A stretch of DNA of 64,000 nucleotides from Bradyrhizobium sp. LTSP885 (lineage in GTDB: Bacteria; Pseudomonadota; Alphaproteobacteria; Rhizobiales; Xanthobacteraceae). The stretch lies in NCBI RefSeq assembly GCF_000938305.1, contig NZ_JYMT01000004.1, positions 372,001 to 436,000 of the forward strand, written 5' to 3'. The translations under genes were made by a program, and so were the position numbers. Positions 15,224 through 24,091 of this stretch are shown here, piece after piece. How positions within the stretch are numbered: the stretch's first letter is position 1; each line of letters opens with the position of its first letter. The notes under the pieces are model-generated. The model was not told the origin of the DNA. It saw only the letters and a list, made by a program, of their open reading frames with translations, and did no database searches.

Positions 15224-17212
15224 CTATTCCGCGGCGGTCGGCAAGGGTTTCTCGACCGTATCGGACGTGGAATCCGGACCCGGCTGGACGACCGGCGGCG
15301 GCTGGCGGTTCGGCGCCTCACCGTCATCGTCGATCTGCGCCAGCTTTTCGCGAGCTTCCTCGGCCTCGCGCTGCCGGTTCCACATGCTGGCATACAGTCC
15401 GCCCGAGGCCAAAAGCCGCGCATGGGTGCCGCGCTCGGCGATCTGGCCCTGATCCAGCACGATGATCTCGTCAGCGCCGACGATGGTCGACAAACGGTGC
15501 GCGATCACCAGCGAGGTGCGGTTGCGCGAGACGCGCTCGAGCGCCCCCTGGATCTCGTGCTCGGTATGGCTGTCGAGCGCCGACGTCGCCTCGTCGAGCA
15601 CCAGGATCGGCGGCGCCTTCAGCACGGTGCGCGCGATCGCGACACGCTGCTTCTCGCCGCCGGACAGTTTCAGCCCGCGCTCGCCGACCTGGGTTTCATA
15701 CCCCTTCGGCGACATCCGGATGAAATTGTCGATCTGTGCAAGCCCGGCCGCTTCCTCCACCTCCGCATCGCTGGCGCCCCAGCGGCCATAGCGGATATTG
15801 TAGCGGATAGTGTCGTTGAACAGCACGGTGTCCTGCGGCACCATGCCGATCGCCGATCGCAGCGAGGCCTGCGTGACCGATTTGATGTCCTGGCCATCGA
15901 TCAGGATGCGGCCTCCGGAGACGTCATAGAGCCGGAACAACAGTCGCGAGATCGTCGACTTGCCGGCGCCGGACGGGCCGACGATCGCGACCGTCTTGCC
16001 GGCGGGCACCTCGAAGCTGAGGCCCTTCAGGATCGGCCTCTCAGGATCATAGGCAAAGCGCACGTCCTCGAAGCGGACGCTGCCTGCGGAGACAGAGAGC
16101 GCCTTGGCATCAGGCGCATCCTTCACCTCCGCATCGCGCGCCAGCACCTCGAACATCTTCTCGATGTCGATGATCGCCTGCTTGATCTCGCGATAGACCA
16201 TGCCCATGAAATTCAGCGGCTGGTAGAGCTGGATCATCATCGAGTTGATCAGCACGAAATCGCCGACCGTGTGGGTGCCGTTGCGGATGCCGAACGCGCA
16301 CATCAGCATGGTCGCGGTGAGACCCGCGGTGAAGATGATCGCCTGCCCGGTGTTAAGCAGTGCCAGCGACGTATAGGTCTTCACACTGGCCTGCTCGTAG
16401 CGCTCCATCGAGCGGTCGTAACGGTTGGCCTCGCGCTCCTCGGCGCCGAAATACTTCACGGTCTCGTAGTTGAGCAGCGAGTCGATCGCTTTGGTGTTCG
16501 CCTCGGTGTCGGAATCGTTCATTTTGCGGCGGATCTCGATCCGCCATTGGGTCGCGATATAGGTGAAGTACATGAACACGACGACTGTGATCAGCACCGC
16601 CAGCACGTAGCGCCAGTCGAACTGCCACAGCAGCACCGCCGAGAGCAGCCCGACCTCCACGATGGTCGGGATCAGCTGCAGGATCACCATTCGCACGATG
16701 GTCTCGATACCGGTGCGGCCGCGCTCCAGCACGCGGGTCAGGCCGCCGGTCTTGCGCTCGAGATGGAAGCGCAACGACAGCTCGTGCATGTGCACGAAGG
16801 TGATGTAGGCGAGCCGCCGCACCGCATGCATGGCGACACTGGCGAAGATGCCGTCGCGCCATTGCGTCAGCACCGCCATGATGATGCGCACCGCGCCGTA
16901 GCTGATCGTCATCAGCAGCGGAGAGGCGATCAGCCAGATCATCCAATTCGACGGTGCGACCGGCGCCGAGCCGGTGCCGTTCAGCGCATCGATCGCCCAT
17001 TTGAAGGTGAACGGCACCGACAGCGTCGCGAGCTTCGCGAACAGCAGCAGCACCATCGACCAGACGACCCGCATCTTCAAATCGGCGCGATCGCCGGGCC
17101 AGATATAGGGCCAGAGATGGACCAGCGTCCCGATCAGCGTGGCCTTCTCTGCGGCCGACGCGGCGGCAGCGGGCGGCTCGACCGCGGGCACATGCGGGTG
17201 CGGAGGCGTCAT
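15224..17212 (-). CDS. Atm1/HMT-type ABC exporter (fused permease-ATPase)
   Basis: This 662-aa half-transporter has six membrane segments in residues about 45-370 and one ATPase domain. Walker A is GPSGAGKST near residue 410, the signature [14 protein letters not shown] near 517 and Walker [13 protein letters not shown]. The extended N-terminal region, [20 protein letters not shown] and [18 protein letters not shown] are hallmarks of the Atm1/ABCB7 group, which exports glutathione-linked sulfur or metal conjugates. The C-terminal 40 residues are polar and acidic. It is read separately from psd, 50 bases away. It could also serve heavy-metal tolerance, as some family members do. Confidence 0.93.
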   Translation of the reverse strand: MTPPHPHVPAVEPPAAAASAAEKATLIGTLVHLWPYIWPGDRADLKMRVVWSMVLLLFAKLATLSVPFTFKWAIDALNGTGSAPVAPSNWMIWLIASPLLMTISYGAVRIIMAVLTQWRDGIFASVAMHAVRRLAYITFVHMHELSLRFHLERKTGGLTRVLERGRTGIETIVRMVILQLIPTIVEVGLLSAVLLWQFDWRYVLAVLITVVVFMYFTYIATQWRIEIRRKMNDSDTEANTKAIDSLLNYETVKYFGAEEREANRYDRSMERYEQASVKTYTSLALLNTGQAIIFTAGLTATMLMCAFGIRNGTHTVGDFVLINSMMIQLYQPLNFMGMVYREIKQAIIDIEKMFEVLARDAEVKDAPDAKALSVSAGSVRFEDVRFAYDPERPILKGLSFEVPAGKTVAIVGPSGAGKSTISRLLFRLYDVSGGRILIDGQDIKSVTQASLRSAIGMVPQDTVLFNDTIRYNIRYGRWGASDAEVEEAAGLAQIDNFIRMSPKGYETQVGERGLKLSGGEKQRVAIARTVLKAPPILVLDEATSALDSHTEHEIQGALERVSRNRTSLVIAHRLSTIVGADEIIVLDQGQIAERGTHARLLASGGLYASMWNRQREAEEAREKLAQIDDDGEAPNRQPPPVVQPGPDSTSDTVEKPLPTAAE

Positions 17213-17425
17213 CAGGCGCCCGCCGCTGCCGGGATGGCGTGCGGGCTCGCCGTCACATCTTTTCCATGGTTTGACATTCTGCCCGTCATATAGATCGTTT
17301 GAATGCGTCGTACAGGCTTGTGGCGAAATTCTTTCGCGATTCGAGGGGATTTACGGGATTTTTTGGCTCTCAATCCCCATATCGGACTCTTGACGCTATT
17401 TACGTTGCAGTGCCACATAGATCGC

Positions 17426-18031
17426 ATGAACCAAATCAAAACCGTCTGTGTCTATTGCGGCTCCGGCCCCGGCAACAATCCCCGCTTTACTGAAGCCGCC
17501 ATTGCGCTCGGCAAGATCTTTGCCGAAAACAATGTCCGCCTGGTCTATGGCGGTGGATCGGTCGGCCTGATGGGCGCCGTTGCCAAATCCACGCTCGATC
17601 ACGGCGGCTCCGTCACCGGCATCATTCCGGAATTTTTGCGGGCGCGCGAGAACGCGCTGACATCCGTTCAGGAAATGATCGTCACGCCCGACATGCATGA
17701 GCGCAAGCGGCTGATGTTCGAACGCTCGGACGCGTTCGTCGCCCTGCCCGGCGGCATCGGCACGCTGGAGGAGCTGGTCGAGCAGGTAACCTGGCAGCAG
17801 CTCGGCCGCCATTCCAAGCCGGTGCTGCTCGCCAACATCGACAATTTCTGGGAGCCCCTGCTCTCGCTGCTGAGCCACATGCGCGCGACCGAATTCATTC
17901 GCCCGACGATGGCCGTCGACATCCTGATGGCCGACCGCGTCGACGAGATCCTGCCGCGGTTGCGCTCGGCCGCGGCGCGAACACCGGACAGCGCGAAGGA
18001 GCTCGCACCGGAAGTGGCGCGGCGGCTCTGA
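17426..18031 (+). CDS. LOG-family protein (cytokinin-activating-type nucleotide phosphoribohydrolase)
   Basis: A 201-aa Rossmann-like protein with the LOG motif PGGIGTLEELVEQVTW and an N-terminal VCVYCGSGPGNNPRF nucleotide site, plus GGGSVGLMGAVA. Known members release the base from nucleoside 5'-monophosphates; plant-associated versions activate cytokinin ribotides, while most bacterial ones have a housekeeping role. ATG at 17426 matches the family start. It is divergent from the Atm1-type exporter. A plant-hormone role would be consistent with a rhizobial background but is inference. Confidence 0.9.
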   Translation: MNQIKTVCVYCGSGPGNNPRFTEAAIALGKIFAENNVRLVYGGGSVGLMGAVAKSTLDHGGSVTGIIPEFLRARENALTSVQEMIVTPDMHERKRLMFERSDAFVALPGGIGTLEELVEQVTWQQLGRHSKPVLLANIDNFWEPLLSLLSHMRATEFIRPTMAVDILMADRVDEILPRLRSAAARTPDSAKELAPEVARRL

Positions 18032-18060
18032 CTGATCAAGCGCGATCACACTCCATCACC

Positions 18061-18157
18061 GTCATGCTGAGGAGCGCATAGCGCGTCTCGAAGCACGACG
18101 GCCCGGCTGGTGGCCGTGCATCCTTCGAGACGCGCTATGCGCTCCTCAGGATGACGG
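18061..18157. repeat. 33-bp-arm inverted repeat, GTCATGCTGAGGAGCGC family
   Basis: Arm one (18061-18093, starting GTCATGCTGAGGAGCGC) and arm two (18123-18155, ending CGCTCCTCAGGATGAC) are inverted copies with a single mismatch, around a 29-base loop. It lies between two convergent gene ends and can act as a bidirectional terminator. From memory it is a high-copy Bradyrhizobium repeat. Confidence 0.9.
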
Positions 18158-18182
18158 GCTAACGGCTTCGCGACATACAAAC

Positions 18183-18560
18183 TCACTCGCTTGGAAACGT
18201 CACGACCTCGATACGATTGCCATCGGGGTCGAGGACAAAAGCTGCGTAATAGCGCACGCGGTCATGCGGGCGCAGGCCCGGCGCGCCGTCGGAGCGGCCG
18301 CCTGCGGCGAGTGCGGCGGCGTGAAAGGCATCAACCTCGGCGGTGGTTTTCGCGCGCAGGCAGATGTGCGCGCCGCTTTCGTGCGGCACCGGCGGCATTG
18401 ATCCGCGCAGGTTGATCCAGAATTCGGGATAGGCCTTGCCGAATCCGATCGTCGCCGGCCGCGTCACGACGCGGGCCAGGCCAAGCGCAGCCAGCGTCGC
18501 CTCATAGAACCGCGCGGCACGTTCGAGGTCGCTGACACCGACGGAGACGTGGTCGATCAT
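18183..18560 (-). CDS. VOC-family (glyoxalase/bleomycin-resistance fold) protein
   Basis: A 125-aa single VOC module starting MIDHVSVGVSDLERAARFYE. Metal-ligand positions of the fold are visible as the first-strand His (DHVSVGV), the HESGAHICLRAK strand and the C-terminal DPDGNRIEVV glutamate. Members include isomerases, dioxygenases and thiol transferases; nothing here picks one. ATG 18560 is chosen because the frame upstream runs through a repeat element. Confidence 0.86.
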   Translation of the reverse strand: MIDHVSVGVSDLERAARFYEATLAALGLARVVTRPATIGFGKAYPEFWINLRGSMPPVPHESGAHICLRAKTTAEVDAFHAAALAAGGRSDGAPGLRPHDRVRYYAAFVLDPDGNRIEVVTFPSE

Positions 18561-18574
18561 GTGGCCTCTCCTCT

Positions 18575-18661
18575 CGTCATTGCGAGGAGCGTCAGCGACG
18601 AAGCAATCCATGCAGCCGCATGCGCGGAGAGATGGATTGCTTCGCTACGCTCGCAATGACG
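18575..18661. repeat. Inverted repeat, CGTCATTGCGAGGAGCG family
   Basis: The arms CGTCATTGCGAGGAGCG and CGCTCGCAATGACG enclose a second pair, GAAGCAATCCAT and ATGGATTGCTTCG. It lies upstream of the VOC gene and behind cimA, between two minus-strand genes. The type is familiar from Bradyrhizobium and other rhizobia (from memory). Confidence 0.88.
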
Positions 18662-18679
18662 GCGTTATTCACCGCCAGC

Positions 18680-20278
18680 CTAAGTCGGCGCACCCGACTT
18701 CACCAATTTGTAGATCACCGAATCCATCAGCGCCTGGAACGAGGCGTCGATGATGTTCGGCGACACCCCGACCGTGATCCACTTCTCGCCGGTCTCATCC
18801 TCGCTCTCGATCAGCACGCGCGTGACCGCGCCGGTGCCGCCATTGAGGATGCGGACGCGGTAATCGATCAGCCTCAGACCATCGATGTATTTCTGGTACT
18901 TGCCGAGGTCCTTGCGCAGTGCGACGTCGAGCGCATTGACCGGGCCGTTACCTTCGGCGGCCGAGATCAGCCGCTCGCCGTCGACGTCGACCTTCACCAC
19001 CGCGAGCGCCACGGTGACGCGCTGACCGTTGGCGTTGTAGCGCTGCTCGACATTGACGTCGAACTGCTCGACCTTGAAATATTCCGGCACCTTGCCGAGC
19101 GTGCGCCGCGCCAGCAGATCGAACGAGGCGTTGGCGGATTCATAGGCAAAGCCCGCCGCCTCGCGCTCCTTCAATTCCTCCACCAGGCGCGTCAGCCGCG
19201 GATCGCTCTTGTCATAGGCGATGCCGGCGCGATCGAGCTCGGCGATGACATTGGAGCGGCCGGCCTGGTCTGAGACCAGCACCTTGCGGTGATTGCCGAC
19301 GGCGTCAGGCGAGACGTGCTCGTAGGTCTGCGGATCCTTCATCACGGCAGAGGCATGGATACCCGTTTTCGTGACAAAGGCGCTCTCGCCGACGTAAGCC
19401 GCATGGCGATTGGGCGCGCGGTTGAGCATATCGTCGAGCGTGCGCGACACCTTCATCAGGGTCGCCATCTTCTCCGCGGTGACGCCGATCTCGAAGGTGT
19501 CGGAAAATTCGCTCTTCAGCCGCAAGGTCGGGATCAGCGAGCACAGATTGGCGTTACCGCAGCGCTCGCCGAGCCCATTCAGCGTACCCTGGATCTGCCG
19601 CGCCCCGGCGCGCACCGCAGCCAGCGAATTGGCCACCGCCTGCTCGGTGTCGTTATGGGCATGAATGCCGAGATTGGCGCCCGGCACGTGTTTGACGACA
19701 TCGCCGACGATGGTCTCGACCTCGTGCGGCATGGTGCCGCCATTGGTGTCGCACAGCACCACCCAACGCGCGCCCGACTCATAGGCCGCCTTGGCACAGG
19801 CCAGCGCGAAGTCGCGATTCTCCTTGTAGCCGTCGAAGAAGTGTTCGCAGTCGACCAGTACTTCGCGGCCGAGTGCTTTCGCCGCGCCGACGCTGTCGCG
19901 GATCGAAGCCAGGTTCTCCTCGTTCGTGGTCTCGAGCGCGACGCGAACCTGGTAGGCCGAGGCTTTTGCGACGAAGCAGATCGCGTCCGCCTTGGCCTCG
20001 AGGATGCCGGCCAGCCCCGGATCGTTCGATGCCGAGCGGCCCGGCCGCCGCGTCATGCCGAACGCGGTGAAGCGCGCATGACCGAAGTCCGGCTTCTTGC
20101 TGAAGAACTCGCTGTCGGTCGGGTTGGCGCCGGGATAGCCGCCCTCGACATAGTCGATGCCGAGTTCGTCCAGCATCTTCGCGATCACCTGCTTATCCTG
20201 CAACGTGAAGTCGACGCCGTTGGTCTGTGCGCCGTCGCGCAGCGTGGTGTCGAACAGATAGAGGCGTTCGCGGCTCAT
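18680..20278 (-). CDS. cimA: (R)-citramalate synthase
   Basis: A 532-aa enzyme that condenses pyruvate and acetyl-CoA to citramalate, the threonine-independent route to 2-oxobutyrate and isoleucine. The TIM-barrel start FDTTLRDGAQTNGVDF, the GGYPGANPTD segment and the metal-binding IHAHNDTEQAVANSLAA motif are those of the DRE-TIM metallolyase family, CimA branch rather than 2-isopropylmalate synthase. The C-terminal 130 residues form the LeuA-type allosteric domain, so feedback control by isoleucine is likely. The start overlaps the GNAT stop by four bases, which places it third in the cysS-GNAT-cimA operon. Confidence 0.95.
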   Translation of the reverse strand: MSRERLYLFDTTLRDGAQTNGVDFTLQDKQVIAKMLDELGIDYVEGGYPGANPTDSEFFSKKPDFGHARFTAFGMTRRPGRSASNDPGLAGILEAKADAICFVAKASAYQVRVALETTNEENLASIRDSVGAAKALGREVLVDCEHFFDGYKENRDFALACAKAAYESGARWVVLCDTNGGTMPHEVETIVGDVVKHVPGANLGIHAHNDTEQAVANSLAAVRAGARQIQGTLNGLGERCGNANLCSLIPTLRLKSEFSDTFEIGVTAEKMATLMKVSRTLDDMLNRAPNRHAAYVGESAFVTKTGIHASAVMKDPQTYEHVSPDAVGNHRKVLVSDQAGRSNVIAELDRAGIAYDKSDPRLTRLVEELKEREAAGFAYESANASFDLLARRTLGKVPEYFKVEQFDVNVEQRYNANGQRVTVALAVVKVDVDGERLISAAEGNGPVNALDVALRKDLGKYQKYIDGLRLIDYRVRILNGGTGAVTRVLIESEDETGEKWITVGVSPNIIDASFQALMDSVIYKLVKSGAPT

Positions 20279-20781
20279 GCGTGGCCCCCTGGGGTCGCGA
20301 CGCCGTTAAGCGTCTTCTGCATCGTGGTGTTGGCGAGCCATTCATCGCCGACGGTGACAGTGTTGCGCTGTGTCGCGACGTAGCCGCGCTTGCGGAAGAA
20401 CTCGATCGCGGTGTCGCTGGCATCGACCGTCAGCGCCTTGGCGCCGCGGGCGCTGGCGATCCTCTCCAGCGCGTCGCACAGCGCGCGACCTGCGCCCTGC
20501 CCGGCCGCGCTCGGATGCACATAGAGCATGTCAATGTGATCGGTCCCCCTGAGCGAGGCGAAACCTACGGGCGCGCCCTCCAGGGTGGCGATCAGCGTGA
20601 GCTGCCCGGCGAGCTTCTTGCCGAAGGTCTCCTCGTCGTCGGCCGCCGCCGCCCAGGCCTCTTGTTGCGCCGGGCTGTAATCCTCGCCCGTCAGATCCAT
20701 GATCGACGCGGCGAAGATCGCAGCCAACACCGGCGCATCTTCTGCGAGGAAAGGACGTAGCGCTGGTGCGGAACCGCTCAT
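20275..20781 (-). CDS. GNAT-family N-acetyltransferase
   Basis: A 168-aa acetyltransferase with the GNAT core: [20 protein letters not shown] carries the acetyl-CoA-binding pattern (Q-x-x-G-x-G/A), followed by [14 protein letters not shown]. The acceptor is unknown. It is coupled on both sides by ATGA overlaps: its start with the cysS stop and its stop with the cimA start. The tail residues [15 protein letters not shown] resemble those of small-molecule/amine acetyltransferases such as PhnO-like or YhbS-like proteins. Confidence 0.88.
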   Translation of the reverse strand: MSGSAPALRPFLAEDAPVLAAIFAASIMDLTGEDYSPAQQEAWAAAADDEETFGKKLAGQLTLIATLEGAPVGFASLRGTDHIDMLYVHPSAAGQGAGRALCDALERIASARGAKALTVDASDTAIEFFRKRGYVATQRNTVTVGDEWLANTTMQKTLNGVATPGGHA

Positions 20782-22178
20782 CGCGCGATCTCCCAGGTGG
20801 TGCCGTCCTTGGAGTCCTTGATCACCACGCCCATCACGGCGAGCTGGTCGCGGATGCGATCGGACTCCTTGAAATCCTTGCGGGCGCGGGCCGCGGTGCG
20901 TTCGGCGATCAGTGCATCGACCGCGCCGGCATCGACGCCGCTCGCCGCTTGCTTGCGGCCCTTCCACGCGGCTGCGCTCTCGGAGAGGAAACCGAGCAGC
21001 CGGAGCGAACCGGCGAACTCCCTGCAACTCTGCTCGTCGTTCGACGCCGCATTGCGCAGACTGTGCAGCACCGCCATCGCCTGCGCCGTATTGAGGTCGT
21101 CGGAGAGCGCCTCGATCATCGCCAGCGACGGCGGACCGGGTTCTGCGTCCGCCGCGACGTCGTACCAGTCGTCGAGCGTCTTCGCGGCCTCTTCCGCGCT
21201 CTTCAGCGTCCAGTCGAGCGGCGAACGGTAGTGCGTCTTGAGCATGCTGAGCCGCAGCACCTCGCCCGGCCAATCGGCCAGGAGATCACGGATCGTAAAG
21301 AAGTTGCCGAGCGACTTCGACATCTTCTCGCTTTCGATCTGCAGGAAGCCGTTGTGCATCCAGACATTGGCCATGCGGTCGGAATGAAACGCGCAGCAGG
21401 TCTGCGCGAGCTCGTTCTCATGGTGCGGGAACACCAGATCGATGCCGCCACCATGGATGTCGAATTTCTCGCCGAGATGCTTCCACGCCATCGCCGAGCA
21501 CTCGATGTGCCAGCCGGGACGTCCCTCGACCGCGATGCCGGCCGGCGACGGCCACGACGGCTCGCCCGGCTTCGCGGGTTTCCACAGCACGAAATCGGTG
21601 TTGTCGCGCTTGTAGGGCGCAACATCGACGCGGGCGCCGGCGATCATCTCGTCGAGCGAGCGGTTCGACAGCGCGCCGTAGCGCGGCAGCACCGAATTGG
21701 CTGAATTCATCGCCTGCGGCGAGAACAGCACGTGATCCTCGGCGACATAGGCGAAGCCGCCCGAGACCAGCTTCTCGATGATCGCGCGCATCTCCGGGAT
21801 GTGCTCGGTCGCGCGCGGCTGCACGGTCGGGGCTAAGCAACCCAGCGCGGTGACGTCGTCCTGATATTGTTGGTAGGTCAGCTCGGTGACCTTGCGGATC
21901 GCCTCGTTCAAGGGCACGCCGGGATAATCCCGCGCGGCGCGGACGTTGATCTTGTCGTCGACGTCGGTGATGTTGCGGACATAGGTCACGTGATCTGCGC
22001 CATAGCGATGGCGCAGCACGCGAAACAGCACGTCGAACACGATGGCGGCGCGGCCGTTGCCGATATGGGCGAAGTCGTAGACCGTCGGTCCGCAGGCATA
22101 CATGCCGACGTTATCGGCATCGATCGGCTCGAACGGCCGCTTCTCCCGGGTCAACGTATCGTAGAGCTTTAATTGCAT
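20778..22178 (-). CDS. cysS: Cysteinyl-tRNA synthetase
   Basis: A 466-aa class I synthetase that charges tRNA-Cys. The HIGH motif appears as HIGN in [11 protein letters not shown], the KMSKS loop as [10 protein letters not shown], and zinc ligands include C29 ([10 protein letters not shown]), the mid-protein [11 protein letters not shown] cysteine and a [13 protein letters not shown] histidine/glutamate set. It is the first gene of a translationally coupled operon with a GNAT enzyme and cimA. A short Cys-containing reading frame lies 77-127 bases upstream (see the leader entry) and may control expression. Confidence 0.97.
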   Translation of the reverse strand: MQLKLYDTLTREKRPFEPIDADNVGMYACGPTVYDFAHIGNGRAAIVFDVLFRVLRHRYGADHVTYVRNITDVDDKINVRAARDYPGVPLNEAIRKVTELTYQQYQDDVTALGCLAPTVQPRATEHIPEMRAIIEKLVSGGFAYVAEDHVLFSPQAMNSANSVLPRYGALSNRSLDEMIAGARVDVAPYKRDNTDFVLWKPAKPGEPSWPSPAGIAVEGRPGWHIECSAMAWKHLGEKFDIHGGGIDLVFPHHENELAQTCCAFHSDRMANVWMHNGFLQIESEKMSKSLGNFFTIRDLLADWPGEVLRLSMLKTHYRSPLDWTLKSAEEAAKTLDDWYDVAADAEPGPPSLAMIEALSDDLNTAQAMAVLHSLRNAASNDEQSCREFAGSLRLLGFLSESAAAWKGRKQAASGVDAGAVDALIAERTAARARKDFKESDRIRDQLAVMGVVIKDSKDGTTWEIAR

Positions 22179-22254
22179 GGATTCCCGTCCCTTGCGGCCG
22201 GGCGTCCAATGATCTCAGGATGATTGAGAAAAGACGGCCTCAGCCAGCGAATCG

Positions 22255-22305
22255 CTAGCTCATAATCTCGCGGCAAGTGCTGCAGATGGCGAGGTGGCCG
22301 TTCAT
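22255..22305 (-). CDS. Candidate 16-aa leader peptide upstream of cysS
   Basis: A short frame, MNGHLAICSTCREIMS and stop, with a strong AGAGAGG site seven bases before its ATG. It has two Cys codons (TGC, codons 8 and 11) and lies 76 bases before the cysS start. Downstream, AGCTAGC/GCTGGCT can form a hairpin followed by TCTTTTCTC, as in weak attenuators. This suggests cysteine-responsive control, but the HxxxCxxC spelling could also be a chance likeness to a zinc knuckle. No homologue was checked. Confidence 0.35.
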   Translation of the reverse strand: MNGHLAICSTCREIMS

Positions 22306-22472
22306 GGTTCCACCTCTCTCACGGCCCCTCCAATGCGTCAAGGGGCTGCTTTCGAGCCTTTTGCACCCCCACGGCGGCGAAATCAGCATCAAGTTCCTCA
22401 TGGTTAATCATTATTAAGGATTTGGGCGTATCGGATGGACCAGCGGATTCCCCGCAATTTCATCGGTGCACC

Positions 22473-22781
22473 ATGCGGCCCATTTCAGCATTGATTGCCT
22501 GCACGTCCCTCCTCATGGCCACAGCGGCGTTGGCCGACAGCCGCGTCTTCATCATCGCCAACCAGGCCGACGGCTACGGCATCGACCAGTGCCTGGCACG
22601 CGGCGACAAATGCGGCGTGTCCGCCGCCCGCGCCTATTGCCAGTCACACGATTTTGCACAGGCCACCAATTTCCGCCGCGTCGATCCCGACGAGATCACC
22701 GGCGCGGTTCCGCACGCGGCGAACGAGAAATGCAACGCAAACGGCTGCGGCGAATACGTCGCGATCACCTGCCAGCGCTGA
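22473..22781 (+). CDS. Small secreted cysteine-rich protein of unknown function
   Basis: A 102-aa protein with a clear signal peptide (MRPISALIACTSLLMATAALA, cleavage likely after ALA-D) and a mature part of about 81 residues with six cysteines (QC, KC, YC, KC, GC, TC), enough for three disulfides. I do not recognise a named family; similar short exported proteins occur in Bradyrhizobiaceae. ATG 22473 is chosen because the signal peptide begins there. A TTAA-N6-TTAA pair at 22404-22417 lies upstream, one base short of the CtrA spacing. Confidence 0.75.
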   Translation: MRPISALIACTSLLMATAALADSRVFIIANQADGYGIDQCLARGDKCGVSAARAYCQSHDFAQATNFRRVDPDEITGAVPHAANEKCNANGCGEYVAITCQR

Positions 22782-22933
22782 ACTGCTCCCAAGCGGCTGG
22801 TCGGGCCCGGCTTTTTGCCACATCGGCGCCCCGGAAACGACGTGACGCTGCCCCGAGAACAGGCTATTGCAGGCCGCCTTGGCCGCGCGCTTTGGCGTTC
22901 ATCGCCCGCGCGGCATCGTTGTAATGGCTGGAT

Positions 22934-24088
22934 ATGCCCCATACTCCCACTCGTCGTTTGTCCCGATGGCTTTTGACCTGCGCCGTGTTGGCCGGCCTTG
23001 CCCTGCCAGCCTCTCGCGCATTCGCGCAGGTGAATCCGGGCCCGCCCGGCCCGCCGCCGCAACAGGGCGCGCAAGCCAACCCGATCTGCGTCAGGCTCGA
23101 AGGACAATTGGCGACGATTGACCGCGGTGGCGGCAGCGGCGACCCGGCCAAGGACGACCAGATCCGCCGCTACCAGGATGCGGCCGCCAAGCAGCAGTCC
23201 GAGCTCGACCGCGTGACGTCGCAGGCCCGGCGCATGGGCTGCGACAGTTCCGGCTTCTTCTCGCTGTTCAACAACAATTCGGCGCAGTGCGGACCGGTCA
23301 ACAACCAGATCCAGCAGATGCGCGCCAACCTCGACCAGATCACCGCGAACCTCGAGCGTCTGCGCTCCGGTGGCCTCGGCGGCGCCGACCGCGAGAACCA
23401 GCGCCGCTCGGTCTTGACCGCGCTCGCGCAGAACAATTGCGGGCCGCAATATGCCGCTGCGGCGGCGCGCGGCCCGGGCAATTTCATCGACAATCTGTTC
23501 GGTGGTGGCAACACCAATCCGCTGCCGCCGCCCGGCGCCGATTATAGCGGTCCGTCCGGCACCTTCCGCACCGTCTGCGTCCGCACCTGCGACGGCGCCT
23601 ATTTCCCGGTCTCGTTCGCAACCGTACAGGCGCGCTTTGCCGCCGACGAGCAGGTCTGCAAGGCGCAGTGCCCCGCGGCCGAGGCATCCCTGTTCGCCTA
23701 TCGCAATCCCGGCGAAGACATCAACCAGGCGGTGTCGATCAACGGACAATCCTACTCCTCGCTGCCGAACGCGTTCAAATACCGCACCGAGTTCAATCCG
23801 TCCTGCTCCTGCAAGCCGGCCGGCCAGAGCTGGGCCGACGCGCTGAAAACCGTCGACGACAAAGCCTCTGTCGAGCAGCAGGGCGACATTATCGTCACCG
23901 AGGAGAGCGCCAAGAAGATGCAGCAGCGCGGTCAGCAGCAGGGTACCAAATCGCCCGCCGGCAAGAAGGGCGCGCCGGCCGCAGCTCCGCCGCAACCCGC
24001 TACGGCTGACACCACGACTCCCGCCCCGCCGTCCGGCGATGGGCAGATCCGCACCGTCGGCCCGACTTTCATCCCGCCGAAGCCGTAG
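22934..24088 (+). CDS. DUF2865-domain exported protein
   Basis: A 384-aa protein with a signal peptide (RWLLTCAVLAGLALPASRAFA, cleaved before QVNPG). It continues with a proline-rich linker, a coiled-coil-prone zone (residues about 50-150, QQSELDRVTSQARRM; QQMRANLDQITANLERL) and the DUF2865 core RTVCVRTCDGAYFPVSF ... CKAQCPAAEASLFAYRNPGE. The C-terminal 80 residues are Gln/Pro/Ala/Lys-rich and probably disordered. The cysteine pairs suggest an oxidised periplasmic domain. The family is confined to Rhizobiales-type bacteria as far as I recall, with no known function. It converges on nadE with three bases between stops. Confidence 0.85.
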   Translation: MPHTPTRRLSRWLLTCAVLAGLALPASRAFAQVNPGPPGPPPQQGAQANPICVRLEGQLATIDRGGGSGDPAKDDQIRRYQDAAAKQQSELDRVTSQARRMGCDSSGFFSLFNNNSAQCGPVNNQIQQMRANLDQITANLERLRSGGLGGADRENQRRSVLTALAQNNCGPQYAAAAARGPGNFIDNLFGGGNTNPLPPPGADYSGPSGTFRTVCVRTCDGAYFPVSFATVQARFAADEQVCKAQCPAAEASLFAYRNPGEDINQAVSINGQSYSSLPNAFKYRTEFNPSCSCKPAGQSWADALKTVDDKASVEQQGDIIVTEESAKKMQQRGQQQGTKSPAGKKGAPAAAPPQPATADTTTPAPPSGDGQIRTVGPTFIPPKP

Positions 24089-24091
24089 ACC

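Noticed and set aside
15422..17293. 623-codon plus-strand frame opposite the ABC exporter
   Set aside because: His/Arg/Asp-rich shadow of the Atm1-type exporter with no family motif.
22404..22417. TTAA-N6-TTAA upstream of the small secreted protein
   Set aside because: Spacing is one base short of the CtrA consensus, so it is not called.
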